Part shown: positions 25,822 through 35,221 of the stretch, in pieces
Layout of the letters: the number at the start of each line of letters is the position of its first letter
Numbering within the stretch: the stretch's first letter is position 1
Source: a virus
Reading direction: 5' to 3' (one strand)
Length of the DNA stretch: 54,935 nt
Virus record (IMG/VR): IMGVR_UViG_3300019863_000057
Location: 1 to 54,935 of that record
Position numbers and translations under genes: made by a program
Notes under the pieces: model-generated
The model's input: only the letters and a program-made list of their open reading frames with translations
The model's database searches: none
Told to the model about the DNA's origin: nothing

Positions 25822-25838
25822 GGCATATAAGTAATATA
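25822..25838 (-). promoter_or_regulatory. Conserved phage promoter (TATATTAC type)
   Basis: The minus-strand sequence is TATATTACTTATATGCC, 37 nt upstream of the start at 25785. The divergent gene starts at 25915. Confidence 0.75.
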
Positions 25839-25914
25839 AGGCTATATTTATATGGAGACTCATATATGATATCTTAATGCCTAGTTGTTTTGAATAAATC
25901 AATAAGGAATCATA

Positions 25915-26649
25915 ATGGAAAGTTTAGACATAACTAAGTTTAAAAGAAATCCTAAATTTATGGATAAGTATACAATTACTAAAGGTAATAATGTTACAGC
26001 TAAAGAAGAGTTGTATTATTTATTCCCAGATAAGTTCCTAGATAAGAACCTAGCTGTTATAGATGTTACCTCTACACTTTTAGCATGTATGGCTATATGT
26101 AATAATAAAGATGAGTATGCCGTATTAAATCTACCTTGTAAGATCAAGGTTAGCCCTTCTAGTACAGAAGAGGTTATGATAGGGGATGTGCTTTATCAGA
26201 AGGTAGTCATGGATGAAGGTGATCTTATTATAGATGACTTAAAGTACGTTAAGAATGGTAACATGGTTTATCATGTATTTGAATACTTCGTTATACAAGG
26301 TAAGATCCCTTGGTATCTAGAGTATGAAGATGTATTCGAGTTGTTTAACAACATACCTGAGTATACGGCTACTTCTGTTGGTAAGGATCCATTGGTATTC
26401 GAGATATTAACTTCTATCATAACTAGAACTCAAAAAGATATCAAGATCTCTTATAGGAATGCTATCAATACTGAAGCTGATAAGATTAATACTAAAGCTA
26501 GATATATAGGTCTTATGGATATTTGGTATACATTTAAATCTACACTATCTAAGATAGCTGGAAGTTATATGAAAGATGGTATAGTAAGTTCTATAGTAAA
26601 TGGTCCTGGTAAAGAAGCCACTGACTTAGAGAAGATCATAAGGAGTTAA
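25915..26649 (+). CDS. Probable virion structural protein
   Basis: 244 residues, ATG after AAGGAATCATA. The middle has beta-like segments and FEYFVIQGKIPWYLEYEDVF (about residues 122-141); the C-terminal third is helical (TRTQKDIKISYRNAINTEAD). I have a general sense that this resembles a phiKZ-type structural protein, but cannot name it. It stands alone on the plus strand between minus-strand operons. Confidence 0.65.
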   Translation: MESLDITKFKRNPKFMDKYTITKGNNVTAKEELYYLFPDKFLDKNLAVIDVTSTLLACMAICNNKDEYAVLNLPCKIKVSPSSTEEVMIGDVLYQKVVMDEGDLIIDDLKYVKNGNMVYHVFEYFVIQGKIPWYLEYEDVFELFNNIPEYTATSVGKDPLVFEILTSIITRTQKDIKISYRNAINTEADKINTKARYIGLMDIWYTFKSTLSKIAGSYMKDGIVSSIVNGPGKEATDLEKIIRS

Positions 26650-26810
26650 TTTTTATCTATATATACTTATAATGACCATGTAGTTAAAAAACCTCTTTAA
26701 AATCATCTATACCTGATTTTAGTTTATATTTTCTCACTCCTTAAACTGTATCTATAAAAAACTATGACATCCTTTTATAACTACATCATAACTCATGGTT
26801 GAACAAATTT

Positions 26811-26847
26811 CATATACTACTAGGAATAATATTCCTAGTAGTATATG
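26811..26847. terminator. Long perfect hairpin, repeat of the one at 339
   Basis: A 17-bp perfect stem with a 3-nt loop just after the stop of the gene at 26855-28309. The core ACTACTAGGAATAATAT is shared with 339-372. There is no T-run right after it on either strand. Confidence 0.55.
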
Positions 26848-26854
26848 TTTGCTT

Positions 26855-28309
26855 TTAAGCTATTTCAGTTTGTCCTATTAAGTATAATAAGATAAGTCTT
26901 AATGTAGCATAACCAGCTAATGGTTTAACATCATCTGTATCTAATAACTCTTTAGCTTCTCTAACCCCTTCAGCGAAGATCTTGAAGTTAGTATTACTAG
27001 AGATGAAGTTCTCTACGATATACATAGTTGTGTTATAAGTATCATATAGGTCAGATATCTTACAGCCGTTGATATAAGCTTCAGCTTCTGCTCTGATAGT
27101 ATCATCTTTATAACTCATGACTCTATCTAAAGCTATAAGGTAATACGCTCTTAAAGAGCTAGCGGCTTCGTTTCTGTTCTTAAGGATATAAGCATTTTGT
27201 ATAGAGTTTCTTAATGAGTCATAAGAGGGCTTGTTAACTATTAAGTCATCATTCTTAATATAAAGGGGTTTGAACATATTAGGAATATTATTTTCATAAA
27301 CATTGAACTCTGTAAAGATAGCACCTAAGATAGTCTTCATGCTACCATTAGAACTACTCATATACTCACTGAAGTTATCTTCTATAGCATATACGATATA
27401 CTTATCTTCTTTAACTTCTATAGCAGATACTACTAACTTGTTTCTAAGGCTTACCGTATACTGGTTCTTGATTCTCTTATATGTATCTATCACATAGTTA
27501 AGAGCAGCATCTATGTTACTGTATTCAGCCTCACCTTTATTAGCAGATAATAGTTTATCTCTAAATATAATAACTAAACCAACTGCAGCATTGATGTCTT
27601 TGATTCTGAGATCAGAAAGTCTAGATTTAAAGCTACCAACACTAGTACTAGCAAGTAAATTATTCATAGTAGCTATAGTATCATCGCCAAGAGCTTTAAA
27701 CGCTTCATCAGCTAAGAGTTTTACTTCTAAGTCATTCTTAACTTCATAGATGCTGTTAGACATATTAGTAGGTAAGATACCAGTATCTGTTTCATTAAGA
27801 GATTTATTCAACCAGCTTTTTTCATCTAAGATGTCTGCAAGGTCAACTTCTTTAATAAGCTGTACAGCAAAGCTATTCTCTACGATAGGTTCTTTCTCTA
27901 GAGTCTTGAGCATATCTTCTAGATAAGTGTTATAATTCTTAGCCATGAACGAGTAGTTATTTTTATAAGTATCTATCTCTAAAGAAATTCTCTTAGAGAT
28001 GTTCTCAAGAACTTCATTATTAAACTGTGAGATACCAAATTTATCGAAAGACTCATTACTAGAGTTAGAGATTAAGTTAACCCAACTGTTGTTTAAAGGC
28101 CTGATAAAACCTTTTACATCTTTATGAGCGGCAAGGGCTTCTTGGTACATAAGCTTATATCTATTACTTAAGATAGCCTCTCCAACGATCTGTATACGGT
28201 TAGCCGCGTATGACTTGTCTATATTGTCATTACTAACCTTACGTATGATAGCATTAGCTATGTTTATTAGTTTAGTAGCCATGACATCATTTTCTTTTCT
28301 GAGAATCAT
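26855..28309 (-). CDS. Helical protein, probable virion component
   Basis: 484 residues, nearly all helical by composition (Leu, Ile, Lys, Asn, Glu), with a conserved-looking hydrophobic C-terminus (LAGYATLRLILLYLIGQ). ATG at 28309 is preceded by AAGGATAGGTA. It lies between a small gene and the RNAP beta gene, as structural genes do in phiKZ-like phages. No motif identifies it, and I saw no resemblance I could defend to the nuclear shell protein. Confidence 0.65.
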   Translation of the reverse strand: MILRKENDVMATKLINIANAIIRKVSNDNIDKSYAANRIQIVGEAILSNRYKLMYQEALAAHKDVKGFIRPLNNSWVNLISNSSNESFDKFGISQFNNEVLENISKRISLEIDTYKNNYSFMAKNYNTYLEDMLKTLEKEPIVENSFAVQLIKEVDLADILDEKSWLNKSLNETDTGILPTNMSNSIYEVKNDLEVKLLADEAFKALGDDTIATMNNLLASTSVGSFKSRLSDLRIKDINAAVGLVIIFRDKLLSANKGEAEYSNIDAALNYVIDTYKRIKNQYTVSLRNKLVVSAIEVKEDKYIVYAIEDNFSEYMSSSNGSMKTILGAIFTEFNVYENNIPNMFKPLYIKNDDLIVNKPSYDSLRNSIQNAYILKNRNEAASSLRAYYLIALDRVMSYKDDTIRAEAEAYINGCKISDLYDTYNTTMYIVENFISSNTNFKIFAEGVREAKELLDTDDVKPLAGYATLRLILLYLIGQTEIA

Positions 28310-28385
28310 TACCTATCCTTTATGTTTGTTTTTTAATTTTCAAAATATGTCACATACACGGCATATAAAGAAAAAAATAAATATG

Positions 28386-28412
28386 CCTATAGGGGATATA
28401 ACCCTATAAGCT
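28386..28412 (-). terminator. Intrinsic terminator
   Basis: On the minus strand an imperfect hairpin (CTTATAGGG with CCCTATAGG) is followed by ATATTTATTTTTTTC, right at the stop of the gene at 28404-28697. It weakens read-through into 28309. Confidence 0.45.
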
Positions 28413-28697
28413 TTTAAACGGTTCTGTTTTTAGAAGATCTAAAACATCATCGATATCAGTCATAGCGTCGAAAGAGAGCTCGCTATTAGCTAATGCTAGT
28501 CTGATATCTTCCTCTTTAAAATAGCCTAGCAATGTTTTAACTACATCTACATCCTCTGCTAACCGATTAACATCATCTAAGATATCATAGTCACCTATAT
28601 TACTCACATCTATACTAGCTTTCTTAAGCATCTCGTTAATACTTAAAATTTCTTTAGCTATTGTTGCTAACGCATCTAGTGTTTTTTCGTTCATCAT
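28404..28697 (-). CDS. Small acidic helical protein
   Basis: 97 residues, acidic and helical (VNRLAEDVDVVKTLLGYFKE), AGGAGTTC before the ATG. It is the first gene behind the promoter at 28728-28744. No recognised family. Confidence 0.7.
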   Translation of the reverse strand: MMNEKTLDALATIAKEILSINEMLKKASIDVSNIGDYDILDDVNRLAEDVDVVKTLLGYFKEEDIRLALANSELSFDAMTDIDDVLDLLKTEPFKSL

Positions 28698-28727
28698 GAA
28701 CTCCTGTTATATTTATTTACCTGTTAT

Positions 28728-28744
28728 GGCATATTAGTAATATA
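28728..28744 (-). promoter_or_regulatory. Conserved phage promoter (TATATTAC type)
   Basis: The minus-strand sequence is TATATTACTAATATGCC, 31 nt upstream of the start at 28697. It follows the RNAP beta gene, so it separates the two transcription units. Confidence 0.75.
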
Positions 28745-28790
28745 TATGTGAGATTATTTAGAAACTAAGCCTGAGTCTAGATTCTAAGTT

Positions 28791-31700
28791 CTATTTAAAA
28801 TAAATATCTACAGCATTATCAGTTATCTTCTTAAGTACGGATGCAGTAGTACCCATGTTATAAGCACTATTGACGATACGAGCATATATACCTTTAAGAC
28901 TAAATAAAGCATCTATTTCAGTACCATCGTCAGATAGTATAGGATCTTTATATATACTAGCTACGGTAGACTTTAGCTGTGCTGATATGATACCCTTATC
29001 TGCTACATGTAACCCAGAGTTGATCTCTATGTAGAATTTTATATGTACTTTACCCTCGCCAAGAGGTTTACCGTTTATACTATATCCACTACTAACTCTT
29101 CCTGACTTACCTTCCATATAAGGTTCACTAGTAGCTACTAGTTTCTTAAGACTTCTACTAAGCTCTTTAGGTTCGCAATTATAATAGACTTTAAGCTTAA
29201 TGAGTTTACCTTTATACTTAGCTTTAGGAGTACTCTTAACGAATCCTTGTAAAAGATCTAGAGTCTCTTCACTCATAACACCATCTTCATTAAGTCCAGT
29301 CGTTATCATAAATAGAGGATCAGTAGGAGTAACTTTAATGCCCATATCTAGAACACCTTTAATAGATTCAGTGTTATCTAATGTAAGGTCTCTTATCTTA
29401 ACGTGTGTTATAGAACTAGCTTCAGCAAGTTTCTCACTTACCATAAGCGAATCTTCATCAGTTTCACTAGTTTCCATTAAGCCTACCATGGCATTAGTAC
29501 TAGCCCTATATACAATTCTTCTTCTATTAAACATATCTGTATCGAAGAATGAAATATCATAATAGACGATATCATCTTTAACTAACTTATCTTTCTCTTT
29601 AAGACTAGTGGCCATCCTATGCATGAACGAGCTATTAGACTCCTCTTTAGAAGTCCAGTCTTTAAAAGTATAAGTCTTCTTACCTAGTTTTTTATATTGT
29701 ATAGTTACAGAGTTTTTAGTTACTCTAGTTACAACTCCATCATCTTCAGCAGCTACTACATATTTAGAACCTACTTTATAAGGAACTACAGCTTCATAAC
29801 CAGTTCTTACTGGATATACTTCAGCGTTATCTATGGGAACAAGATGACTATTTTGTATATTCATATACAGAACCCTCTTAGGATCATCTGCAGTTGCGAA
29901 TGGCACTAGCATAGCTGATGTACTTAAAACATTACTCCAGTTAAGTTTACCATCTTCATTCTTAGTACCTCTAGCATTAGCAAATTTAGGGTTAGCAGAA
30001 AGATAAGCTGTTATACCTACATCACTACTATCTTTAGAAGATTCACTCATGATACCAACATCATCTTCATGCATGGCTCTATCTTTACCAACTAAAGATT
30101 CTTTACTTCTACCACCAGCACCTAATAGTGTAGTATCTTCACTCTGTTTTAGATCCGCTATAGGGTTTAAGTCATCTACTAATACTCCAGAGCTATCTTC
30201 ATTAAGACTCCTCCATACATCATATGGATCTACTACCATCTTACCCCTACCAAAACTATCACCACTTATCTTCTTCTTAACTGCTGATACTAATGTTTTA
30301 TAAACTAACTGAGGTATCCTATCATAGCCTTTAATAACAAACCCTTTGAAGCTATTAGGATGTTTATAGTTATCATCCACTAACATCTCAGCAGCCCTAA
30401 CTAACAGACCAACAAAAGTAGTAGGTTCATCAGTAAGCTCTAATGTAGATCTAGATACAGGATCTATGAAGAGAGTCTCTAAGGCTTTTATCTCTGTTAC
30501 CGATACGAGATTAAGTTTCATCTCTTTAAAGATGAACATAGCTTGGTCTTTATGGTTAAGCATATCGAAAGTCATCTGCTTCATGATCTTAATATCATTA
30601 TTAAATCCATTAAGTATCATAGAGTCAGTTTCGTTATTAGGATATAAAATTAAAGTAGAACCATCTAATTTAACTACTATAGTCTTATCATCTACTTCTA
30701 CTCTCTTATTACCATCTAATACTTCATACTTTATTTTAAGAGTTTTAAGCACATTCTTAAGTCCCATATAGTAAGTTAAAAGATAAGCTACTGGAACATA
30801 GCTTTTAAATATCTTAACCATGCTATACTCTTTCTTAAGAGAAGTTGTGTTTATAGGAACTAAATCAAATATGGTACCTAGCTTAGTATACTTACCATTA
30901 TAGCTATAGATTATATTATCCTCATCCATAACTAACAGATCTTTAGAAGCATGCCCGCATAATATGTATTTCTTATTATGCTCTATAGTCTCTAGTTTAA
31001 GATCTTTAGTAGTTATAAGCTCTTTCCTCTTATCGAAGTTAAAGTTAAAGTAGTAACTCTTATGTTTAAAAGCTTTTACATATCTACCAAATAAAGTATA
31101 ATCTTTAGGTAACTCTTCTCCATATACACTTATAGAACCAGCTGATAGATTAGAGATGATTTCATCTTCATTTAACTTTAACAGTTCTTTCCTAAGACTA
31201 TACCCTCTATCTAGTTTTTTAAACGGAGCCTTATCTACAAAGAGTTTACCATAAGCTGTACTTAATGATACACGGTTGAACTTGATCTTCTTTAAGATAG
31301 CATCAGCTTTTTGATTCCTTAGTAAATACTCATTATTAGAGATAGTGAATACGCCCTTATCATTAACTCTAGGTATCATAAGTTTAACAGTACTACCTGC
31401 TGTCTTACCTAAGTCATTTACTTTTATAGCATATTCATCATAGTCACCTAGGGTATCATCATGCGGTATGATCTCTATATCTTCTACTATCATGCCTGTA
31501 CCTTGTATGCCCATGATGCTAGATACCATATCTTTCTTAAAAGCTTCCTTCATATACTTCTTAGTCTTAATAGTTATAGGATCATGAAGCTCCTCTTTAT
31601 TAAAGACAACATTTACATCTGGTAATCTAGTCTCTTGTTCTGTTATATCTATATCAGCTTTATCTACAGTAAGGTTATCTTTTATCTTAGTACCATCTTT

Positions 31701-32936
31701 AAAAGGAGACGGTTTATTAAGAGTATCTTTTACTATAGAAGAAAGCTTCTCAAGTTTCTTCTTATCTAGCTTATTATTCTCATTAAGCTCGTTAAGGTTA
31801 GCTAATGCAACATCTTCTATAGACTTAGCTTCAGAGATATCTTCTAGCGTTGCTTGTTTATCATATTTATTTTTAAATTCTAAGCTCTCTACTAATACCG
31901 TATCCTCTATAGGCATGTTATCAGTTTCAGCTATCTTCATAGCTACATTAACATCGGAGATAACATCAGTAGTATCAACTATTTCATCTGGGTTCTTAAA
32001 GTTCTTAAGTAGTTCTTCTTTACTAAGAGGCACTACTTCCTCTTCTAGCATACCAACTGAAGTCTGTAGTATATTAAAGAGCTTGATGATACTCCTACAT
32101 AGTGTACTATTAGTGAACATACCAGTCTCACCCATATCTTTATTAAAGCTTAGTAGAGTTTTAAGGTTAACTATAACACCAGCTGAACCTTGTTTAAACA
32201 TGATATCTACATGTGAGAGTTTAGCTAATCCTGATAATATTGAATCTTCAGAAGTCTCACTATTTAGTAGCTTAAAGAGCTCTAACATAAGCATATAAGT
32301 TTCGTTATGGAAAAGCTTTAAGTAAGCAGCATCCTTATCCTTATCTAGATATCTGGTTATGATATTATAGTCATATAGTATCTTAGGAGTCTCTACTATA
32401 AGGTACTGCTTGAAGCTATCGTCTTTTATTTCCATGGCTTTAAATGTATTCTCCATGTTAATAATATCGTTAACTATGGTAGAGTATTTATTTTCAAATT
32501 TATAAATCTTAGATAATAGAGACTCTGGATATCTATAATATTTATGTATGTATTTATAAGTGAATAAAGGAACTGTATTTTTTAACTTGGCTCTCTTAGT
32601 AGACAGGATATGGTTAAATCTAGATCTAGTGTAGGTAGTGAAATCAAGATGTGACTTATTAATGCCACTAACAAGATTTCTCTCTTTCATAGCTAGCTCA
32701 GTAGCTTTATGAAGTACTGGCTCATAGTTAAGTCTGTTATATATGATAGCATCAGACACATTTTTTAAGATGGGCTGTTTCCTAGATGGGTAATAGCCAT
32801 CATCCACATTAAGCATATGTATGACACTATACATAGGTAGTAGTATAGTATCTAAACTTAAAACTTGTGGCTCTAACAACTGTATAGGTTTTCTTATTCC
32901 AAATTTATAGTAAAACTTTTCTTGTGTTAATGACAT
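28791..32936 (-). CDS. Phage multisubunit RNA polymerase, complete beta-like subunit
   Basis: 1381 residues. Beta landmarks appear in order: LMIPRVNDKGVFTISNNEYL at about 515-534 (E. coli IPLMTDNGTFVINGTER), a rifampicin-pocket equivalent DDLNPIADLKQSEDTTLLGA with GGRSKES at about 918-945, VGLMETSETDEDSLMVSEKL at about 1150-1170 (E. coli GYNFEDSILVSE), and GLHVADKGIISAQL at about 1306-1320 (E. coli AGRHGNKGV). N- and C-terminal beta halves are therefore in one chain, preceded by ~500 unrelated residues. Its neighbours, beta-prime half and giant lysozyme protein, match the virion RNAP (phiKZ gp178-gp180-gp181) order. It would transcribe phage genes, early ones if packaged in the virion. Confidence 0.88.
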   Translation of the reverse strand: MSLTQEKFYYKFGIRKPIQLLEPQVLSLDTILLPMYSVIHMLNVDDGYYPSRKQPILKNVSDAIIYNRLNYEPVLHKATELAMKERNLVSGINKSHLDFTTYTRSRFNHILSTKRAKLKNTVPLFTYKYIHKYYRYPESLLSKIYKFENKYSTIVNDIINMENTFKAMEIKDDSFKQYLIVETPKILYDYNIITRYLDKDKDAAYLKLFHNETYMLMLELFKLLNSETSEDSILSGLAKLSHVDIMFKQGSAGVIVNLKTLLSFNKDMGETGMFTNSTLCRSIIKLFNILQTSVGMLEEEVVPLSKEELLKNFKNPDEIVDTTDVISDVNVAMKIAETDNMPIEDTVLVESLEFKNKYDKQATLEDISEAKSIEDVALANLNELNENNKLDKKKLEKLSSIVKDTLNKPSPFKDGTKIKDNLTVDKADIDITEQETRLPDVNVVFNKEELHDPITIKTKKYMKEAFKKDMVSSIMGIQGTGMIVEDIEIIPHDDTLGDYDEYAIKVNDLGKTAGSTVKLMIPRVNDKGVFTISNNEYLLRNQKADAILKKIKFNRVSLSTAYGKLFVDKAPFKKLDRGYSLRKELLKLNEDEIISNLSAGSISVYGEELPKDYTLFGRYVKAFKHKSYYFNFNFDKRKELITTKDLKLETIEHNKKYILCGHASKDLLVMDEDNIIYSYNGKYTKLGTIFDLVPINTTSLKKEYSMVKIFKSYVPVAYLLTYYMGLKNVLKTLKIKYEVLDGNKRVEVDDKTIVVKLDGSTLILYPNNETDSMILNGFNNDIKIMKQMTFDMLNHKDQAMFIFKEMKLNLVSVTEIKALETLFIDPVSRSTLELTDEPTTFVGLLVRAAEMLVDDNYKHPNSFKGFVIKGYDRIPQLVYKTLVSAVKKKISGDSFGRGKMVVDPYDVWRSLNEDSSGVLVDDLNPIADLKQSEDTTLLGAGGRSKESLVGKDRAMHEDDVGIMSESSKDSSDVGITAYLSANPKFANARGTKNEDGKLNWSNVLSTSAMLVPFATADDPKRVLYMNIQNSHLVPIDNAEVYPVRTGYEAVVPYKVGSKYVVAAEDDGVVTRVTKNSVTIQYKKLGKKTYTFKDWTSKEESNSSFMHRMATSLKEKDKLVKDDIVYYDISFFDTDMFNRRRIVYRASTNAMVGLMETSETDEDSLMVSEKLAEASSITHVKIRDLTLDNTESIKGVLDMGIKVTPTDPLFMITTGLNEDGVMSEETLDLLQGFVKSTPKAKYKGKLIKLKVYYNCEPKELSRSLKKLVATSEPYMEGKSGRVSSGYSINGKPLGEGKVHIKFYIEINSGLHVADKGIISAQLKSTVASIYKDPILSDDGTEIDALFSLKGIYARIVNSAYNMGTTASVLKKITDNAVDIYFK

Positions 32937-32991
32937 ATCGTATTCCTTATGGGTATTTTCAAAGAAAAAAAGATGTGGGCAAATAAAAAAA

Positions 32992-33014
32992 GAATAGGGA
33001 TTAAAACCCTATCC
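32992..33014 (-). terminator. Intrinsic terminator between small gene and RNAP beta
   Basis: ATAGGGTTTTAATCCCTAT on the minus strand forms a 7-bp stem followed by TTCTTTTTTT, just after the stop at 33001. It would attenuate transcription into the RNAP beta gene unless that gene has another promoter. Confidence 0.55.
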
Positions 33015-33306
33015 AATATAGTTTCCTAATCCGTCTAAAGTTTTTTAATGTAGGATAAGCCACATACTCATCCCACTCTTCTTTAGTCGCACCTAATGAA
33101 GGGGCACTTTTAAATGCTTCTTCAAAAACTTCGAAATTAACGTGGTTCTCTATGTCTAGTCTAGACTCCATTATACAGTCAGCCTCTATTCTTTCTAAGT
33201 GACTACGAATAGTGGCTTCAGTTAAGCCTACTAAAAGTGTGTCGTCTGTAATTGCAGGCATACCGACATTATGTATGTCTAACTCCCTTATTCCAACACT
33301 TAACAT
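33001..33306 (-). CDS. Small acidic protein, unknown
   Basis: 101 residues, acidic in the middle; two Trp and a basic end (LKNFRRIRKLYWIGF). The start overlaps the preceding stop by 1 nt (TAATG), so it is coupled to the 41-codon gene upstream. No family recognised. Confidence 0.7.
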   Translation of the reverse strand: MLSVGIRELDIHNVGMPAITDDTLLVGLTEATIRSHLERIEADCIMESRLDIENHVNFEVFEEAFKSAPSLGATKEEWDEYVAYPTLKNFRRIRKLYWIGF

Positions 33307-33431
33307 TATATCCTCCTTGTTTTTCTGTAACTGTTATATAGGACACCATACTGCCCCACACTCATTTTACTTAAATCGTATCCGTTACCACGTAGGTACG
33401 TAGTAAAAACTTTGAATTGTAATTTAGTCAT
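33306..33431 (-). CDS. 41-residue protein coupled to the next gene
   Basis: ATG at 33431 lies behind AAAGGAGTCAGTT. The product (MTKLQFKVFTTYLRGNGYDL, then SKMSVGQYGVLYNSYRKTRRI) is basic, with a Tyr-rich second half, and its stop TAA shares a base with the next ATG. A good ribosome binding site, promoter and coupling make it a real gene. Function unknown. Confidence 0.6.
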   Translation of the reverse strand: MTKLQFKVFTTYLRGNGYDLSKMSVGQYGVLYNSYRKTRRI

Positions 33432-33466
33432 AACTGACTCCTTTTATTTAATATTTAAGTTCTAAG

Positions 33467-33483
33467 TTCATGTAAGTAATATA
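33467..33483 (-). promoter_or_regulatory. Conserved phage promoter (TATATTAC type)
   Basis: The minus-strand sequence is TATATTACTTACATGAA, 36 nt upstream of the 41-codon gene, heading the unit that leads to RNAP beta. Confidence 0.7.
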
Positions 33484-33530
33484 TGACTGAAAAAATATGG
33501 AGACACAAGCTCGGATATACCGAACTCATG

Positions 33531-35141
33531 TTACTCTGTGAAATCTTTCATAACTATTTCATTAACATTAGTACTAACACTGAATATCAATTCTCCTTCA
33601 GGACTTAAAAAGTATTTCTTAGTATTAATATAATCTTGTAGTTCATCTACAGATTCTTTCTCTAAAAGAAAACTTAATGAAACCTTATCGCCATCGAAGT
33701 CAGCTCCCATAGGTGCTAGAAATATAGTTCCTAACCCTAACCCAGTATATACCTGAGATGTTAAGTCTGGATACTCTTCAGCTATTATAGGTTCAGAAGC
33801 TCCTCTTAGATATACTTCTTTACGAGTACTATCTATGGTAGACTTTAGATAAGGCTCTACGATATTAATAGAACCTAACCCTGTGATAGGATAACGAGTT
33901 ACATAAGCAGGATGTTCTTTCATATGGTTAAACAATGCTAGGTATACTAACTCTATATATGTTATAGGTCTTAAGTTATCTTTATCTATACCAGGGTATT
34001 TATATATATCATCTATGACTCTTATAGCATCACCTTTCTCTTCTATAAGTAATAGATATTTGTTATCTATTTTTATCTCACTAAGTGCTATCTCTGGTTG
34101 CTTAAGCTTAGTGATAGTATTCTCTAACCCATCATCGCTAACCCAACTACTTCTAGCTTTCTCACTTATATCTACTAGTTCTCTCTTAAGAGTCTTAGGA
34201 TTTATTAACCTAGCTTTAGTAGACTCAGGATCGAAGATATCGAATAGGAAGTTAGTTCTTAATAAGAATATAGTTGCTGGCAATATGCCTTTAGCGGTCT
34301 GCAATACACCAACTTCTATATTAGTAGCTCTAGGCTTATTCTTATCTTTAAGATCCGTGACTACTTTAGGGCTAGCGGTGATAACATTCCTAGTACCATA
34401 TGTAACAGTACGTTTAGTCCACTTATCTTGTATATAACCACCTTTACCATTAAGTAGCTCTTCTATGTACTCATAGACCTCATTGATAGCTTTCTGAACT
34501 CTTAGTCTAACAGAGTTAATATAATCGTTACTAGAAGTATCATCTCTGAACTGTTTAGCAGATGTGGCTACTCTTAGTACAGTCCTGTATAAGGCATTTA
34601 TTTCATGCTCTAGAGGTTTACCAGATTCAGTTATAGAGTAGTCTCTTAATCCAGCTGGTAGTACTAAGTATTTATCTATGAGTATCTCATTAATAGGATA
34701 CTTCTTGATGAACTCTATCTTAAATTTCCTAGATTCAGAGTTTGTTTGTTTAAACTTAATATCTGGAAGATGCTTAATAAAGAAATTAAAACCAGTTTTA
34801 CCTTCAGCTTCTGTAGATAATACAAAATCTTTCTCTTTTTCATCGAAAACTGCATAAGCTTTACCTTGCAGTATCTTACCATAGAAACTAGATAGTTTAA
34901 CAAGCTCTTTATATATCCTAGGGTGCAATACTTTTACATAAAGATCTATATAAGCAAAGTTCTTAATACGCTCTTTACTCCCAGGCATGCCGAATATATC
35001 ATTAGAAAAAAGACCGTCTTTCTTGAACTCTGTAGTATTTATCTCATATATATCAGCACTACTTATCTCTGATAAAGCTGATAGGATCTTATTTGTTATA
35101 ACTAGAAGTGATATGTCTAATGGGTCTATAGGTTTATTCAT
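33531..35141 (-). CDS. Phage RNA polymerase beta-prime, N-terminal/catalytic part
   Basis: 536 residues. Beta-prime landmarks in order: DGLFSNDIFGMPGSKERIKN (about residues 42-61; E. coli GLFCARIFGP), KRTVTYGTRNVITASPKVV (about 244-262; E. coli KRVDYSGRSVITVGP), HPAYVTRYPITGLGSINIVE (about 409-428), and GADFDGDKVSL at about 476-486, the invariant NADFDGD loop that holds the catalytic Mg ions. The chain ends ~50 residues later, so trigger loop and bridge helix must be on a second beta-prime polypeptide outside this window, as in phiKZ. No TATATTAC-type promoter lies directly upstream. Confidence 0.9.
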   Translation of the reverse strand: MNKPIDPLDISLLVITNKILSALSEISSADIYEINTTEFKKDGLFSNDIFGMPGSKERIKNFAYIDLYVKVLHPRIYKELVKLSSFYGKILQGKAYAVFDEKEKDFVLSTEAEGKTGFNFFIKHLPDIKFKQTNSESRKFKIEFIKKYPINEILIDKYLVLPAGLRDYSITESGKPLEHEINALYRTVLRVATSAKQFRDDTSSNDYINSVRLRVQKAINEVYEYIEELLNGKGGYIQDKWTKRTVTYGTRNVITASPKVVTDLKDKNKPRATNIEVGVLQTAKGILPATIFLLRTNFLFDIFDPESTKARLINPKTLKRELVDISEKARSSWVSDDGLENTITKLKQPEIALSEIKIDNKYLLLIEEKGDAIRVIDDIYKYPGIDKDNLRPITYIELVYLALFNHMKEHPAYVTRYPITGLGSINIVEPYLKSTIDSTRKEVYLRGASEPIIAEEYPDLTSQVYTGLGLGTIFLAPMGADFDGDKVSLSFLLEKESVDELQDYINTKKYFLSPEGELIFSVSTNVNEIVMKDFTE

Positions 35142-35221
35142 TATGTGTTCCTCATGCTTGATTTCAAGTAAAAGATGGGTTGAACGATTTATTGTTCGTA
35201 TATAAAAACAAGGAGTATGCT

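Noticed and set aside
26650-26810. Small minus-strand gene after 26855
   Set aside because: Only short frames (14 and 17 codons) and a protein-like fragment ending in DDFKEVF without a usable start; too little to call.
26855-28309. Nuclear shell protein (chimallin)
   Set aside because: Length (484 residues) and composition are not those of phiKZ gp54 as I recall it, and no specific motif links them. It is left as a probable virion protein.
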